Positions 15,757 through 25,185 are shown, counted from the stretch's first letter. The stretch: 27,732 bases of DNA from Ruminococcus sp. UBA6407 (GCA_002438605.1 DJPR01000040.1:93995-121726), one strand, 5' to 3'. Notes: generated from the letters alone by a model not told the origin. A program made the numbers and translations.

Positions 15757-17133
15757 ATGTCAGAATACAGTTTTTCAAATATCACGCCGCTTATTGAGGA
15801 GCTTACTCAAAGGTGTAAAAATAATTACGTCATTGAACCTGAATTATACGCAAAGTATGATGTTAAAAGAGGTCTGAGAGATATTAACGGAAACGGCGTC
15901 GTTGCAGGACTTACAAATATCAGTACCATAAAATCTTCTGAAATGGTTGACGGCAAAAGCGTTCCATGTGAGGGGAAACTTTATTACAGAGGCATAAACG
16001 TTGAGGATATCGTAAAGGGGTTTATAAAGGACAAGCGTTTCGGATTTGAAGAAACAATATATATACTCCTTTTCGGAAAAATGCCGACTGTTGAACAGCT
16101 TAAAGAGTTTAAAAAGCTTCTTGCTGATTTCAGAGTTCTTCCTACAACATTTACTCGTGACGTTATAATGAAGTCGCCAAGCGACAATATGATGAATACT
16201 CTTGCAAAATGCGTTCTTGCTTTATATTCATACGATAATTATGCTGATGATATATCAATTGCAAATGTGTTAAGACAGTGCGTGGAGCTTATAACTCTTT
16301 TTCCTGTTCTTTCTGTTTACGGCTATCAGGCTTACAGCTATTACAAGAACGGCGAGAGCCTGTATATACACAAGCCGCATCCTGATTTGTCAATTGCGGA
16401 AAATATTCTGTATATGCTCCGTCCGGACAGCAGGTATACCGAGCTTGAAGCACGAATTCTCGACCTTGCTCTTGTTCTCCATGCAGAGCATGGCGGCGGC
16501 AACAATTCATCATTTACAATTCATGTTGTTTCATCATCAGGCACTGATACTTATTCAGCAGTTGCGGCAGCGTTGGGTTCACTGAAAGGACCTAAGCATG
16601 GCGGTGCTAATATCAAAGTTTGCAAGATGTTTGATGAACTCAAAGAAGAAGTAAAGGATTGGAACAACGATTCGGAAATAAAGGATTATCTGAGAAAGCT
16701 CCTTCATGGCGAGGCTTTTGACAAGTCAGGTCTGATTTACGGAATGGGACATGCTGTTTACTCGATTTCTGACCCTCGTGCACAGCTTTTCAAGTCATTT
16801 GTTGAAAAATTGTCCATTGAAAAAGGCGTTGAGAATGAATTTAAACTTTATTCCAATGTTGAAAGACTTGCTAAGGAGGTCATTACAGAAGAACGCCGCA
16901 TTTATAAAGGTGTTTGTGCAAATGTTGACTTCTACAGCGGCTTTGTATACAAAATGCTCGGACTGCCTTATGAGCTTTATACTCCGATTTTTGCAATTGC
17001 AAGAATTGCAGGCTGGTCTGCACACAGAATAGAGGAGCTTATAAACTCAAACAAGATTATAAGACCTGCTTATAAATCAATTGCACCCCTTGCGGATTAT
17101 GCTGACCTTAGGGACAGAATAGCTGATAATTAA
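15757..17133 (+). CDS. gltA: Citrate synthase
   Basis: 458 aa. It condenses oxaloacetate with acetyl-CoA to citrate; in anaerobes with an incomplete cycle this feeds 2-oxoglutarate and glutamate synthesis. The family blocks are clear: the YYRGINVEDIV region, LHAEHGGGNNSSF (His near 245), LKGPKHGGAN, GMGHAVYSISDPRA (His near 331), and NVDFYSGFVYKMLGLP (Asp near 390). It has an N-terminal extension of about 40 residues before NGVVAGLTNIS, as in other clostridial citrate or 2-methylcitrate synthases. The substrate cannot be separated from propionyl-CoA by inspection. GAAAGGTGA precedes the ATG. The epimerase gene follows by 24 bases. Confidence 0.93.
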   Translation: MSEYSFSNITPLIEELTQRCKNNYVIEPELYAKYDVKRGLRDINGNGVVAGLTNISTIKSSEMVDGKSVPCEGKLYYRGINVEDIVKGFIKDKRFGFEETIYILLFGKMPTVEQLKEFKKLLADFRVLPTTFTRDVIMKSPSDNMMNTLAKCVLALYSYDNYADDISIANVLRQCVELITLFPVLSVYGYQAYSYYKNGESLYIHKPHPDLSIAENILYMLRPDSRYTELEARILDLALVLHAEHGGGNNSSFTIHVVSSSGTDTYSAVAAALGSLKGPKHGGANIKVCKMFDELKEEVKDWNNDSEIKDYLRKLLHGEAFDKSGLIYGMGHAVYSISDPRAQLFKSFVEKLSIEKGVENEFKLYSNVERLAKEVITEERRIYKGVCANVDFYSGFVYKMLGLPYELYTPIFAIARIAGWSAHRIEELINSNKIIRPAYKSIAPLADYADLRDRIADN

Positions 17134-17157
17134 TAAGTAAAGAGAGGTATAGGTATT

Positions 17158-18165
17158 ATGAATTCAACACAACTGATAAATTTTAACGGCATAAGCTGCG
17201 TACAGCTTAAAGCGGGAGGATATTCTGCACTTATAGCCTATGAGATCGGTTCAAATGTTATCCGACTGAGAGATGACAAAAACGGAATTGAGTTTTTCAG
17301 ATTCAAGGATACAAATACATTTGACGATATAAAGCAGTCTGCGGAGGTTTGGGGACTTCCTACACTTTATCTTCCAAACCGTTTTGCTGACGGTATCCTT
17401 AAAGCGTCTGATACGACATATCAGCTTCCTGTAAATGAAAAAGCTCCGTTTAACAACCATATTCATGGATTTCTGCATAAGCGTGAGCATACTGTTGTTG
17501 AGCATAACTGCGATAATAACTGTGCATGGCTTAAAACACAGTATCTTTATGATGAAAATGATGAGTTTTTTCAGTATCTTCCTGTAAAATTCCTTGCAGA
17601 ATATACTTTTACCCTTTCTGAATGCGGCCTTGAACAAACTATTAAGTTCACAAATCTTTCAGATAAAATGCTCCCTATGTCACTTGCTTCACATACTACA
17701 ATCAGTGCTCCGTTTGTTGACGGCGGAAAGGAAAATAATATACGTCTTACAGTTCCTATCGGAAAGAAATGTGAGCTGAACGAACGCTGTTTGCCTACAG
17801 AACAGCTTAAATCGCTTACCATGTATGACCTTGAATACAAGACAGGCAATAAATGCCCTGTTCTTCAGGATATTTCAAATGATATGTATACTGCGGAATG
17901 CGGCGAGCTTGACCATGAGAAATTCTATGGCATAATTGCTGAGGATATCGAAAGCGGCAAAAAATTATGCTATGAGGTTGCAGAGGATTATAAATTCTGG
18001 ATTATCTGGAATGACAGAGGATTTAACGGGTATTTCTGCCCTGAACCGATGACAGCTATGATTGATGCTCCTAATCTTTCACTTCCTGCTGACATTACAG
18101 GATATTTTGAGGTTAAGCCGACTGAAAGCTTTGAAACACATCAGCGTTTCTTTTCTGTTGTTTAG
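17158..18165 (+). CDS. Aldose 1-epimerase family protein
   Basis: 335 aa, galactose mutarotase-like beta-sandwich. The family interconverts alpha and beta anomers of sugars or sugar phosphates. NNHIHGFLHKREHTV (near 100) holds the probable His pair, and SLASHTTISAPF (near 178) the second conserved His. The sequence diverges from GalM, so the natural sugar is unknown. It is probably cotranscribed with gltA; the GH94 gene downstream has its own promoter. Since cellobiose phosphorolysis releases free glucose, a glucose mutarotase would fit, but this is inference from context. Confidence 0.82.
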   Translation: MNSTQLINFNGISCVQLKAGGYSALIAYEIGSNVIRLRDDKNGIEFFRFKDTNTFDDIKQSAEVWGLPTLYLPNRFADGILKASDTTYQLPVNEKAPFNNHIHGFLHKREHTVVEHNCDNNCAWLKTQYLYDENDEFFQYLPVKFLAEYTFTLSECGLEQTIKFTNLSDKMLPMSLASHTTISAPFVDGGKENNIRLTVPIGKKCELNERCLPTEQLKSLTMYDLEYKTGNKCPVLQDISNDMYTAECGELDHEKFYGIIAEDIESGKKLCYEVAEDYKFWIIWNDRGFNGYFCPEPMTAMIDAPNLSLPADITGYFEVKPTESFETHQRFFSVV

Positions 18166-18204
18166 TTGTTTAATTTAAACAAATAAACGCTCTAAAATAC
18201 TATG

Positions 18205-18225
18205 AATAGATTTTAAAAATCTATT
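18205..18225. promoter_or_regulatory. Perfect 21-base palindrome touching the GH94 -35 box
   Basis: AATAGATTTT, A, AAAATCTATT: ten bases inverted perfectly around a central A. Its last two bases are the first two of the -35 box (TTGTAA). It may be an operator for a carbohydrate regulator; alternatively it is the terminator of the gltA-epimerase transcript, but no T-run follows it. Confidence 0.5.
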
Positions 18226-18252
18226 GTAATAAATGAGAAAATATGTTATAAT
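18224..18252 (+). promoter_or_regulatory. Promoter of the cellobiose phosphorylase gene
   Basis: TTGTAA, 17 bases, TATAAT. The -35 box is weaker than at other promoters here, which fits regulated expression. Confidence 0.75.
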
Positions 18253-18302
18253 ATTAATCAGTTCGGTTTTGCCGATATTGATAAAATGTAAGGAGTAAAA
18301 TT

Positions 18303-20762
18303 ATGAAATTCGGATTTTTTGATGATGCGAACAAGGAATATGTTATCAATTCCCCAAAAACACCATATCCGTGGATAAACTATCTCGGAAATCAGGGATT
18401 TTTCTCGCTCATTTCCAATACTGCAGGCGGTTATTGCTTCTATAAGGACGCACGTCTCAGAAGAATCACACGTTACCGTTATAACAATGTGCCAATTGAT
18501 ATGGGCGGCCGTTATTTTTATATAAACGAAAACGGTACTGTATGGAACCCCGGCTGGTCACCTGTAAAAACTCAGCTTGATTCTTACGAGTGCCGTCATG
18601 GTATGGGCTACACAATTATCACAGGTGTAAAAAATCAGCTCAAGGCTGAAGTTACCTTCTTCGTTCCGCAGAACTATGACGGAGAGGTTCAGCAGGTTGT
18701 TCTCACAAATGAAAGCCCGTTTGAAAAGTCATTCTCACTTTTCTCATTTGCTGAATGGTGCCTTTGGGACGCTCAGGACGACTGCACAAACTTCCAGAGA
18801 AACTTCTCAACAGGACGTGTAGAGGTTGAAGGTTCAACTATCTATCACAAAACTGAATACAGAGACAGAAGAGATCACTTTGCATTCTATACAGTTAATG
18901 ATACTATTGACGGTTATGATACTGATCGTGATACATTTATCGGTCTTTACAACGGTTTCAACGATCCACAGGCTGTTATGGCTAATCAGGCAGGAAACTC
19001 CTTTGCTGACGGCTGGTCACCTATTGCTTCACACTTCAAGAAGATTACTCTTGCTCCGGGTGAATCAAAAACTCTTGTATTCGTCCTCGGATATGTTGAA
19101 ATGCCTGCTGACAAGAAGTTTGAGGCTGACGGCGTGACAATCAACAAGGAAAAGGCTCACGCTATGATTGAGAAGTACAACACTCCTGAAAAGGTTCAGG
19201 AAGGTCTTGCAGAGCTTAAAGCTGCATGGGATAAGCTCCTCGGCATCTTTAATGTACATACTCCTGATGAAAAGGTTGACAGAATGGTCAACATCTGGAA
19301 CCAGTATCAGTGCATGGTTACATTTAACCTTTCACGTTCTGCATCTTACTTTGAAAGCGGTATCGGCAGAGGAATGGGATTCCGTGACTCTAACCAGGAT
19401 ATCCTCGGCTTCGTTCATCAGATTCCTGACAGAGCAAGAGAGCGTCTTATCGACCTTGCTTCAACTCAGCTTCCTGACGGCGGATGCTATCACCAGTATC
19501 AGCCTCTTACAAAGAAAGGCAACTCTGATATCGGCGGTGACTTCTCAGATGATCCGCTCTGGATGATTCTTTCTGTTGCTTCATACATCAAGGAAACAGG
19601 CGATTGGTCTATTCTTGACGAAATGGTGCCTTATGACAACGATATGAATAATGCTCAGACAATGCTCCAGCACCTTGACGCTTCATTCTATCACATTGTC
19701 AATAATCTTGGCCCTCATGGTCTTCCACTCGCTATGCGTGCTGACTGGAATGACTGCATCAACCTTTCATGCTTCTCAGATAAGCCGGGCGAAAGCTTCC
19801 AGACATATACAAATCCTAAGTTTGCTGCTGAGGGCGGCTACTCAAAGGTTGCTGAGTCTGTAATGGTTGCTTCACTCTTCACATATTCAGGCCCTGCATA
19901 TGTAGGTATCCTCAAGCACCTCGGCAAGAATGATGAGGCTGCTAAGGCACAGGCTGAAATCGACAAGATGAAGAAGAATGTTATGGAATCTGCTTTTGAC
20001 GGTGACTGGTTCATTCGTGCTTATGATGCTAACGGTGAAAAAATGGGCTCTAAGGAGTGCGAGGAAGGTAAAATCTTCATCGAACCACAGGGCTTTGCGG
20101 TAATGTCTGAAATCGGTAAGGATCAGGGTGCTGACATCAAGACTCTTAACTCAATTGATAAGTATCTCAATACACAGTATGGCCTTGTACTTAATAACCC
20201 TGCATTCTCCAAGTACTATATCCAGTATGGTGAAATTTCCACATATCCGGGCGGATATAAGGAAAACGCAGGTATCTTCACACATAACAATGCTTGGATT
20301 ATCTGTGCTGAAGCTTACGCAGGCAGAGGTGACAAGGCATTTGAATACTACAGCAAGATTGCTCCTGCTTTCAATGAGGAAATTTCTGAACTTCACAAGA
20401 CTGAACCTTATGTATACGGTCAGATGATCGCAGGTAAGGATGCAAGCAGATTTGGTGAAGGAAAGAACTCATGGCTCACAGGTACAGCTGCATGGAACAT
20501 GGTTGCAATTTCACAGTACATTCTCGGTGTACAGCCTGACTTTGACGGCTTGAAGGTTGATCCTTCTATTCCTGCTGCATGGGACGGCTTTACAGCTACA
20601 AGAAAGTTCCGTAATGCTACATATGAAATCACATTCAGAAACCCTGACCACGTTTGCAAGGGTATCAAGAGTGTTACTGTTGACGGAAATGCAGTTGAGG
20701 GTAATATTCTTCCTGTATTCAATGACGGCAAAACACATATTGTTGAAGTAATAATGGGTTAA
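18303..20762 (+). CDS. Cellobiose phosphorylase (GH94)
   Basis: 819 aa, close to the length of known clostridial cellobiose phosphorylases (about 811). In the cytoplasm it converts cellobiose and phosphate to alpha-glucose 1-phosphate and glucose, saving one ATP. The sequence starts [15 protein letters not shown], typical of the family; [16 protein letters not shown] and [12 protein letters not shown] line the (alpha/alpha)6 barrel; [10 protein letters not shown] near residue 480 contains the likely catalytic Asp. No signal peptide is seen. GTAAGGAGT precedes the ATG. Codon use is rich in C-ending and AAG codons compared with the secreted-protein genes, a sign of strong expression. Cellodextrin phosphorylase is less likely from the close resemblance, but substrate length cannot be proved by eye. 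Confidence 0.93.
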   Translation: MKFGFFDDANKEYVINSPKTPYPWINYLGNQGFFSLISNTAGGYCFYKDARLRRITRYRYNNVPIDMGGRYFYINENGTVWNPGWSPVKTQLDSYECRHGMGYTIITGVKNQLKAEVTFFVPQNYDGEVQQVVLTNESPFEKSFSLFSFAEWCLWDAQDDCTNFQRNFSTGRVEVEGSTIYHKTEYRDRRDHFAFYTVNDTIDGYDTDRDTFIGLYNGFNDPQAVMANQAGNSFADGWSPIASHFKKITLAPGESKTLVFVLGYVEMPADKKFEADGVTINKEKAHAMIEKYNTPEKVQEGLAELKAAWDKLLGIFNVHTPDEKVDRMVNIWNQYQCMVTFNLSRSASYFESGIGRGMGFRDSNQDILGFVHQIPDRARERLIDLASTQLPDGGCYHQYQPLTKKGNSDIGGDFSDDPLWMILSVASYIKETGDWSILDEMVPYDNDMNNAQTMLQHLDASFYHIVNNLGPHGLPLAMRADWNDCINLSCFSDKPGESFQTYTNPKFAAEGGYSKVAESVMVASLFTYSGPAYVGILKHLGKNDEAAKAQAEIDKMKKNVMESAFDGDWFIRAYDANGEKMGSKECEEGKIFIEPQGFAVMSEIGKDQGADIKTLNSIDKYLNTQYGLVLNNPAFSKYYIQYGEISTYPGGYKENAGIFTHNNAWIICAEAYAGRGDKAFEYYSKIAPAFNEEISELHKTEPYVYGQMIAGKDASRFGEGKNSWLTGTAAWNMVAISQYILGVQPDFDGLKVDPSIPAAWDGFTATRKFRNATYEITFRNPDHVCKGIKSVTVDGNAVEGNILPVFNDGKTHIVEVIMG

Positions 20763-20816
20763 TATATGATGTATCTGCATGGATAGATTTTCATTGTATT
20801 CTGTGCGGATACGTTT

Positions 20817-20846
20817 AAAGGACTGGCTTGAAAAGGTCAGTCCTTT
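20817..20846 (+). terminator. Terminator after the GH94 gene
   Basis: AAAGGACTG pairs perfectly with CAGTCCTTT across a 12-base loop, 55 bases after the stop. The following AGTTATAAG has no long T-run, so strength is uncertain. Confidence 0.7.
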
Positions 20847-20886
20847 AGTTATAAGAATAAGTTCTAAAAATAGTGTTAAAATTCTA

Positions 20887-20915
20887 TTGACAGCTTGACC
20901 TAAAAAGTTTATAAT
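20887..20915 (+). promoter_or_regulatory. Promoter of pckG
   Basis: Perfect consensus TTGACA, 17 bases, TATAAT. Confidence 0.9.
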
Positions 20916-20950
20916 AGTATATGTGGTAAATTTTAAGTTTTTTAAATTTC

Positions 20951-21001
20951 CCTGTTAACCTGTTCGTATTTCCAACGGTTTATACCGAAGTATGCAACAG
21001 G
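20951..21001 (+). promoter_or_regulatory. Structured leader of pckG
   Basis: The 110-base leader contains CCTGTT twice (20951 and 20959), and either copy can pair with the AACAGG at 20996-21001. An inner CGGT-TTAT-ACCG hairpin (20976-20987) sits between them. No riboswitch class is recognised. Confidence 0.45.
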
Positions 21002-21032
21002 AAATAACGAAATAAATAGGAGGTAATTTACA

Positions 21033-22820
21033 ATGTCACTTACAAAAAATCCAAATGTATTAAAGTGGATTGATGAAATGGTTGCTCTTACTAAGCCGGA
21101 TAAGGTTGTTTGGATCGACGGCAGTGAGGAACAGCTTAATGCTCTTAGAAAGGAAGCTATTTCTACAGGCGAAATGATCGAGCTTAATCAGGAAAAGCTC
21201 CCTGGATGTCTTTATCACAGAACTCTTCCAAACGACGTTGCTCGTGTAGAGGACAGAACTTTCATCTGTACTAAGAATAAGGAAGATGCAGGCCCGATTA
21301 ACAACTGGTGCGATCCTGCTGAAATGTACGCTAAGCTTACTCCTATGTATGACGGCGTTATGAAAGGCAGAACTATGTATGTTATCCCATATTCAATGGG
21401 TCCTATCGGTTCTCCTCTTGCTAAGGTAGGCGTTGAGGTTACTGATTCTATTTACGTTGTTCTTAACATGGCTATCATGACAAGAATGGGCAAAGCTGCT
21501 TTTGAAAACCTTGGCGATACTTCAAACGACTTCGTTAGAGGACTTCACTCAAAGGCTGACGTTGACCCTGAAAAGAGATATATTGTTCACTTCCCTGAGG
21601 ATAACACAATCTGGTCAATCAACTCTGCTTACGGCGGAAACGTTCTCCTCGGCAAGAAGTGCTTTGCACTCCGTATTGCTTCATATCAGGGCAAGAACGA
21701 GGGCTGGATGGCTGAGCATATGCTTATCCTCGGTCTTAAGAAACCAAACGGCGAAGTTAAGTATATCACAGCTGCATTCCCATCAGCTTGCGGCAAGACA
21801 AACCTTGCTATGCTTATTCCTCCGGAGGGATATAAGTCAAAGGGCTATGAAATCTTCACAGTCGGCGATGATATCGCTTGGATGAAGCAGGGTGAGGACG
21901 GCAGACTTTATGCTATCAACCCTGAAAATGGTTTCTTCGGCGTTGCTCCGGGTACTAACGAAAAGTCAAACTATAATGCTCTTGCTTCAACAAGAAAGAA
22001 TACAATCTTCACAAACGTTGCTATCAACAATGATGATATGACAGTTTGGTGGGAGAAGCTTGACAAGAATCCACCTGTAAATGCTACAGAATGGAAGGGT
22101 ACAAAGGTAAATGGCCCTGAGTACGTTGCAGCAGGAAATAACCTTGCTCATCCAAACTCAAGATTTACAGCTCCTGCTGAAAACTGCCCATGCATTTCAC
22201 CTGAATTCAACAACCCACAGGGTGTTCCGATTTCAGCTATCATCTTCGGCGGACGTCGTGCAAAGACAACTCCGCTCGTATATCAGTCATTCGACTGGGC
22301 ACATGGTACATTTATCGGTTCAGCTGTTTCTTCTGAAACAACTGCTGCTGCAACAGGTGCAGTTGGCGTTCTCCGTCACGACCCAATGGCTATGAAGCCA
22401 TTCTGCGGCTACCACATGGCTGATTACTGGGGTCACTGGCTCGAAATGGGCAAGAAGCTCGGCGACAAGGCTCCTAAGATCTTCAATGTAAACTGGTTCA
22501 AGCAGGATGATGACGGTAACTTCATCTGGCCTGGATTTGGCGATAACATGAGAGTTCTTGACTGGATCATTGAACGCTGCGAAGGCAATGCTGATGCAGT
22601 TGAAACTCCAATCGGATACGTTCCTACTAAGGACGCTATCAATACAGAAGGTATTGAAGATGAGGTAACTCCTGAAATTATGGACAAGCTTCTTGCTGTT
22701 GATACTGATCTTTGGAAGGCTGAGGTTGCTGACCTTCGTGAATTCTACAAGCAGTTCGGCGACAGACTTCCTGCTGAAATCAAGGCACAGCTTGATGGTC
22801 TTGAAAGCAGACTTGGCTAA
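21033..22820 (+). CDS. pckG: Phosphoenolpyruvate carboxykinase (GTP)
   Basis: 595 aa, the usual length for the GTP form. It interconverts oxaloacetate + GTP and PEP + CO2 + GDP; in fibre-degrading anaerobes the carboxylating direction towards oxaloacetate and succinate is common. Seen in the sequence: the P-loop AAFPSACGKTNLAML (about 246-260, with the reactive Cys of the GTP type), GDDIAWMKQGEDG, FGGRRAKTTPLVYQSFDW and the downstream WPGFGDNMRVLDWI. TAGGAGGT stands before the ATG. Codon use is strongly biased like that of the GH94 gene, so high expression is likely. It has its own promoter, a structured leader and a strong terminator, so it is monocistronic. Confidence 0.96.
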   Translation: MSLTKNPNVLKWIDEMVALTKPDKVVWIDGSEEQLNALRKEAISTGEMIELNQEKLPGCLYHRTLPNDVARVEDRTFICTKNKEDAGPINNWCDPAEMYAKLTPMYDGVMKGRTMYVIPYSMGPIGSPLAKVGVEVTDSIYVVLNMAIMTRMGKAAFENLGDTSNDFVRGLHSKADVDPEKRYIVHFPEDNTIWSINSAYGGNVLLGKKCFALRIASYQGKNEGWMAEHMLILGLKKPNGEVKYITAAFPSACGKTNLAMLIPPEGYKSKGYEIFTVGDDIAWMKQGEDGRLYAINPENGFFGVAPGTNEKSNYNALASTRKNTIFTNVAINNDDMTVWWEKLDKNPPVNATEWKGTKVNGPEYVAAGNNLAHPNSRFTAPAENCPCISPEFNNPQGVPISAIIFGGRRAKTTPLVYQSFDWAHGTFIGSAVSSETTAAATGAVGVLRHDPMAMKPFCGYHMADYWGHWLEMGKKLGDKAPKIFNVNWFKQDDDGNFIWPGFGDNMRVLDWIIERCEGNADAVETPIGYVPTKDAINTEGIEDEVTPEIMDKLLAVDTDLWKAEVADLREFYKQFGDRLPAEIKAQLDGLESRLG

Positions 22821-22832
22821 TAAGCATATTTT

Positions 22833-22859
22833 AAGAGGGCAGCGTAAAACTGCCCTCTT
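22833..22859 (+). terminator. Terminator of pckG
   Basis: AAGAGGGCAG / CTGCCCTCTT, a perfect 10-bp GC-rich stem with loop CGTAAAA, ending in TTTTA. Confidence 0.9.
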
Positions 22860-22887
22860 TTACGTTATACGGAGGAATTGGTGTAAT

Positions 22888-23436
22888 ATGAAAATTCTTG
22901 TGATGATTGATATGCAGAATGATTTTCTGACAGGAGCTCTTGGCAATGCACAAACAGCGGCAGTCCTTGAAAATGTTTGCCGCTACGTTAAAAAGTATCT
23001 CTCTGAAAGTAAAACACCCTTTATTTATACAATGGATACTCACAGTGAAAATTATCTTGAAACTCAAGAGGGGAAAAATCTCCAGATAACGCACTGTATT
23101 GAAAATACAGACGGCTGGAAACTGCCAAATGAGCTGGAGGACATTATATCTGCGGCAAAAAATAATGTTATATGCATAAAAAAAGATACATTCGGAGCAA
23201 AGGAACTGCCGAATGTTATTGCAAAAATTGAGAGTGAAAGTAATGAAAAAATTGATGAAATAGAGCTTATCGGCGTTTGTACCGATATATGTGTAATTTC
23301 AAACGCACTGCTGATTAAAGCGTTCTATCCTGAAATTCAGATTAATGTCAATTCAATGTGCTGTGCGGGAGTAACTCCGCAAAGGCACTTAAATGCTCTT
23401 GAAGCAATGAAAATGTGTCAGATAAGGGTGAGCTGA
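22888..23436 (+). CDS. Isochorismatase-family hydrolase, nicotinamidase-like
   Basis: 182 aa. The cysteine hydrolase fold is clear: Asp8 in MIDMQNDFL, a Lys near 97-98 in IKKDTFGA, and Cys near 135 in GVCTDICVISNAL form the expected triad. MDTHSENYLETQEG and ITHCIENTDGWKL contain Asp and His residues placed as the metal ligands of nicotinamidases. Nicotinamidase converts nicotinamide to nicotinate for NAD salvage; this is the best guess. The start at 22888 follows ACGGAGGA; upstream in-frame ATGs lie within pckG. No own promoter is evident after the pckG terminator, so readthrough or a promoter inside pckG may drive it. Confidence 0.87.
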   Translation: MKILVMIDMQNDFLTGALGNAQTAAVLENVCRYVKKYLSESKTPFIYTMDTHSENYLETQEGKNLQITHCIENTDGWKLPNELEDIISAAKNNVICIKKDTFGAKELPNVIAKIESESNEKIDEIELIGVCTDICVISNALLIKAFYPEIQINVNSMCCAGVTPQRHLNALEAMKMCQIRVS

Positions 23437-23453
23437 GTTAAGGCAGCTCACCC
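23426..23453. terminator. Hairpin made from the 3' ends of two convergent genes
   Basis: GGGTGAGCTG and CAGCTCACCC form a perfect 10-bp stem with loop AGTTAAGG. One arm encodes the end of the hydrolase, the other the end of the membrane protein; their stop codons are separated by one base. T-runs are poor on both strands. Confidence 0.65.
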
Positions 23454-25117
23454 TGAAATTTCATATCAAACAGGTCATTATCATTTGCTGTAATATTCAT
23501 TCCGTTATGAATATTATCTATTGTTTTTATATTTCCTGACTGTGTTTTCAGCTTAATGCAGTCTGACGGCTTACTGTGTACGGAGAAAACATAAACATTT
23601 TCTGCCAGATAATTTTCATCAATAATTCCAACAAGTGCCGCTTCATAATTTTCAGTATATCTTATGCAGATTGTCTTATTCTCAAAACTTGGGGTTTCAT
23701 CTTTAACATAAACATTTTCTGCATTTTTCACATAAATTTTAATGTATTCAAGTGTATATGCGGCTTCGTAATGTATGCCGTTATTTTCAGGCAGGTAAAA
23801 GTCCGATTTGCTGTTGCCTGATGAAATTATTTCACTTGAAATGGCTTTATTAAAATTTTGATACTTTAAAAATTGAGGTTCAAAAGTCTGTTTCCAGAAC
23901 AGTGTATTGAAGTCTGCTGTAAGACTGACTGTAAAAACAATAACTGCGGCTGCGGCACAAAATAATGGTTTCAGTTTTTTTCCGACAATATCATAAAGCA
24001 ATACAGCCGATGCACAAATAAATATCATCAGGAAAATGAAACTGTAAAATGATGAAAGATAGGCGTAAACACCTTGTTCAGACCAGCTTATATATTTTTT
24101 GCTGAAACTCATGGCAAGATTGGGGATAAAAATTCCACATCCCGAAATTATCATTGTAAATAAAATTTTCTTCCTGACTTTTATTTTTTTCAGTGCAGTG
24201 ATAAATAATGCTGAAACAAAAACTGCCTTAACAATGGAGAGTATACTTGGAATAATTGAAAACGAGGACAAGTCTATTTCATTATTTCGTATTACAGCGA
24301 TAAATTCTACTAATGGAAAAAATCCGACTGAATATTTAAAAAGTGCTTTTATGCTTGAAATAGGACTTGTTAAGCAAAGCTCTATCCCTTCATATGCAGG
24401 CGGATATTTTGTTTGCCATATTAAATAAATGCAGGTATAAGTGGCTGCTGTGACAACAGGAAAAATAAGAAGATGCATGCTTTGCTTAATGCATTGGACT
24501 GCATTATGCGTTTTTTTATATGAACTTATTAATGCTGTAATGCCAAATATGAGAAGTGACAGTATAAATGCTTCGTATATCATGCATGATGCCAGCAGAA
24601 ATAAACAGCATTTGATAAGTTCTGACTTTTTTCTGTTTTCCATATAAAATAAGTAAAAGTTTAAGGAAAGCAAGAGCAGTCCAATTGGTATCTGGTGACA
24701 CAATGCATAAGATACAAGCAGGTTATGATATGGTGATACAGAGGAATATGCAGCTGTCAATACTGTTGTTACTACGGCAAACCTATAGCTTACATGATTT
24801 TTCAAAAGGAGAAATAATGCTCCGAAGTCAAAAAGGAGTGAACTGCACGATATTATTTTATAAATAAGCTGATTGTTGAAGTAAAAAGGTATTCCAAGTA
24901 ATATATGATTCCATAAGTGTGAAATACGTCCTGTATCCTTTGCTGAATGAACCGCATTGTCCATAAGAGTACCATTCATAACTGTAGTATAAGTACGCAA
25001 ATCATCATGAACAGTGAACATAATATTATAAATATTTATAAACAGCAGTCCAAAACAAAAAACAAAGCAGAACAGATAAAAGATTTTCTCTCTTTTATTG
25101 ATACCGATATTCTGCAC
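23438..25117 (-). CDS. Polytopic membrane protein, GT-C-like glycosyltransferase candidate
   Basis: 559 aa, not assigned to a named family. About eleven hydrophobic segments are seen, the first at about 12-35, followed by a predicted outside loop with acidic residues (FTVHDDLRTYT); after the last segment comes a soluble domain of roughly 150 residues. An acidic motif in the first outer loop plus this topology is typical of GT-C enzymes that use lipid-linked sugars, so transfer of sugar to a cell-surface glycan is a reasonable guess only. The start is set at GTG 25117 because AAAGGAGG lies 9 bases upstream; the longer reading frame to 25252 would overlap thrS by 50 bases. The gene follows the thrS terminator. 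Confidence 0.7.
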   Translation of the reverse strand: MQNIGINKREKIFYLFCFVFCFGLLFINIYNIMFTVHDDLRTYTTVMNGTLMDNAVHSAKDTGRISHLWNHILLGIPFYFNNQLIYKIISCSSLLFDFGALFLLLKNHVSYRFAVVTTVLTAAYSSVSPYHNLLVSYALCHQIPIGLLLLSLNFYLFYMENRKKSELIKCCLFLLASCMIYEAFILSLLIFGITALISSYKKTHNAVQCIKQSMHLLIFPVVTAATYTCIYLIWQTKYPPAYEGIELCLTSPISSIKALFKYSVGFFPLVEFIAVIRNNEIDLSSFSIIPSILSIVKAVFVSALFITALKKIKVRKKILFTMIISGCGIFIPNLAMSFSKKYISWSEQGVYAYLSSFYSFIFLMIFICASAVLLYDIVGKKLKPLFCAAAAVIVFTVSLTADFNTLFWKQTFEPQFLKYQNFNKAISSEIISSGNSKSDFYLPENNGIHYEAAYTLEYIKIYVKNAENVYVKDETPSFENKTICIRYTENYEAALVGIIDENYLAENVYVFSVHSKPSDCIKLKTQSGNIKTIDNIHNGMNITANDNDLFDMKFQGELP

Positions 25118-25129
25118 TGAGTTTAGCCT

Positions 25130-25144
25130 CCTTTTGTCAAAAGG
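25130..25144 (-). promoter_or_regulatory. Hairpin masking the ribosome site of the membrane protein gene
   Basis: On the minus strand CCTTTT-GAC-AAAAGG folds into a 6-bp hairpin. Its 3' arm is the first part of the AAAGGAGG ribosome site (25127-25134). Confidence 0.5.
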
Positions 25145-25160
25145 TTTTGCCGAAACAAAG

Positions 25161-25185
25161 GAACGCCCTCGTTTGCAGGGCGTTC
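25161..25185 (-). terminator. Terminator of thrS
   Basis: GAACGCCCT / AGGGCGTTC perfect stem with a 7-base loop, followed on the minus strand by CTTTGTTT, 18 bases after the thrS stop. Confidence 0.85.

Noticed and set aside
22693..22887. N-terminal extension of the hydrolase into pckG
   Set aside because: It is an out-of-frame reading of the pckG end and crosses the pckG terminator; ACGGAGGA precedes the ATG at 22888.
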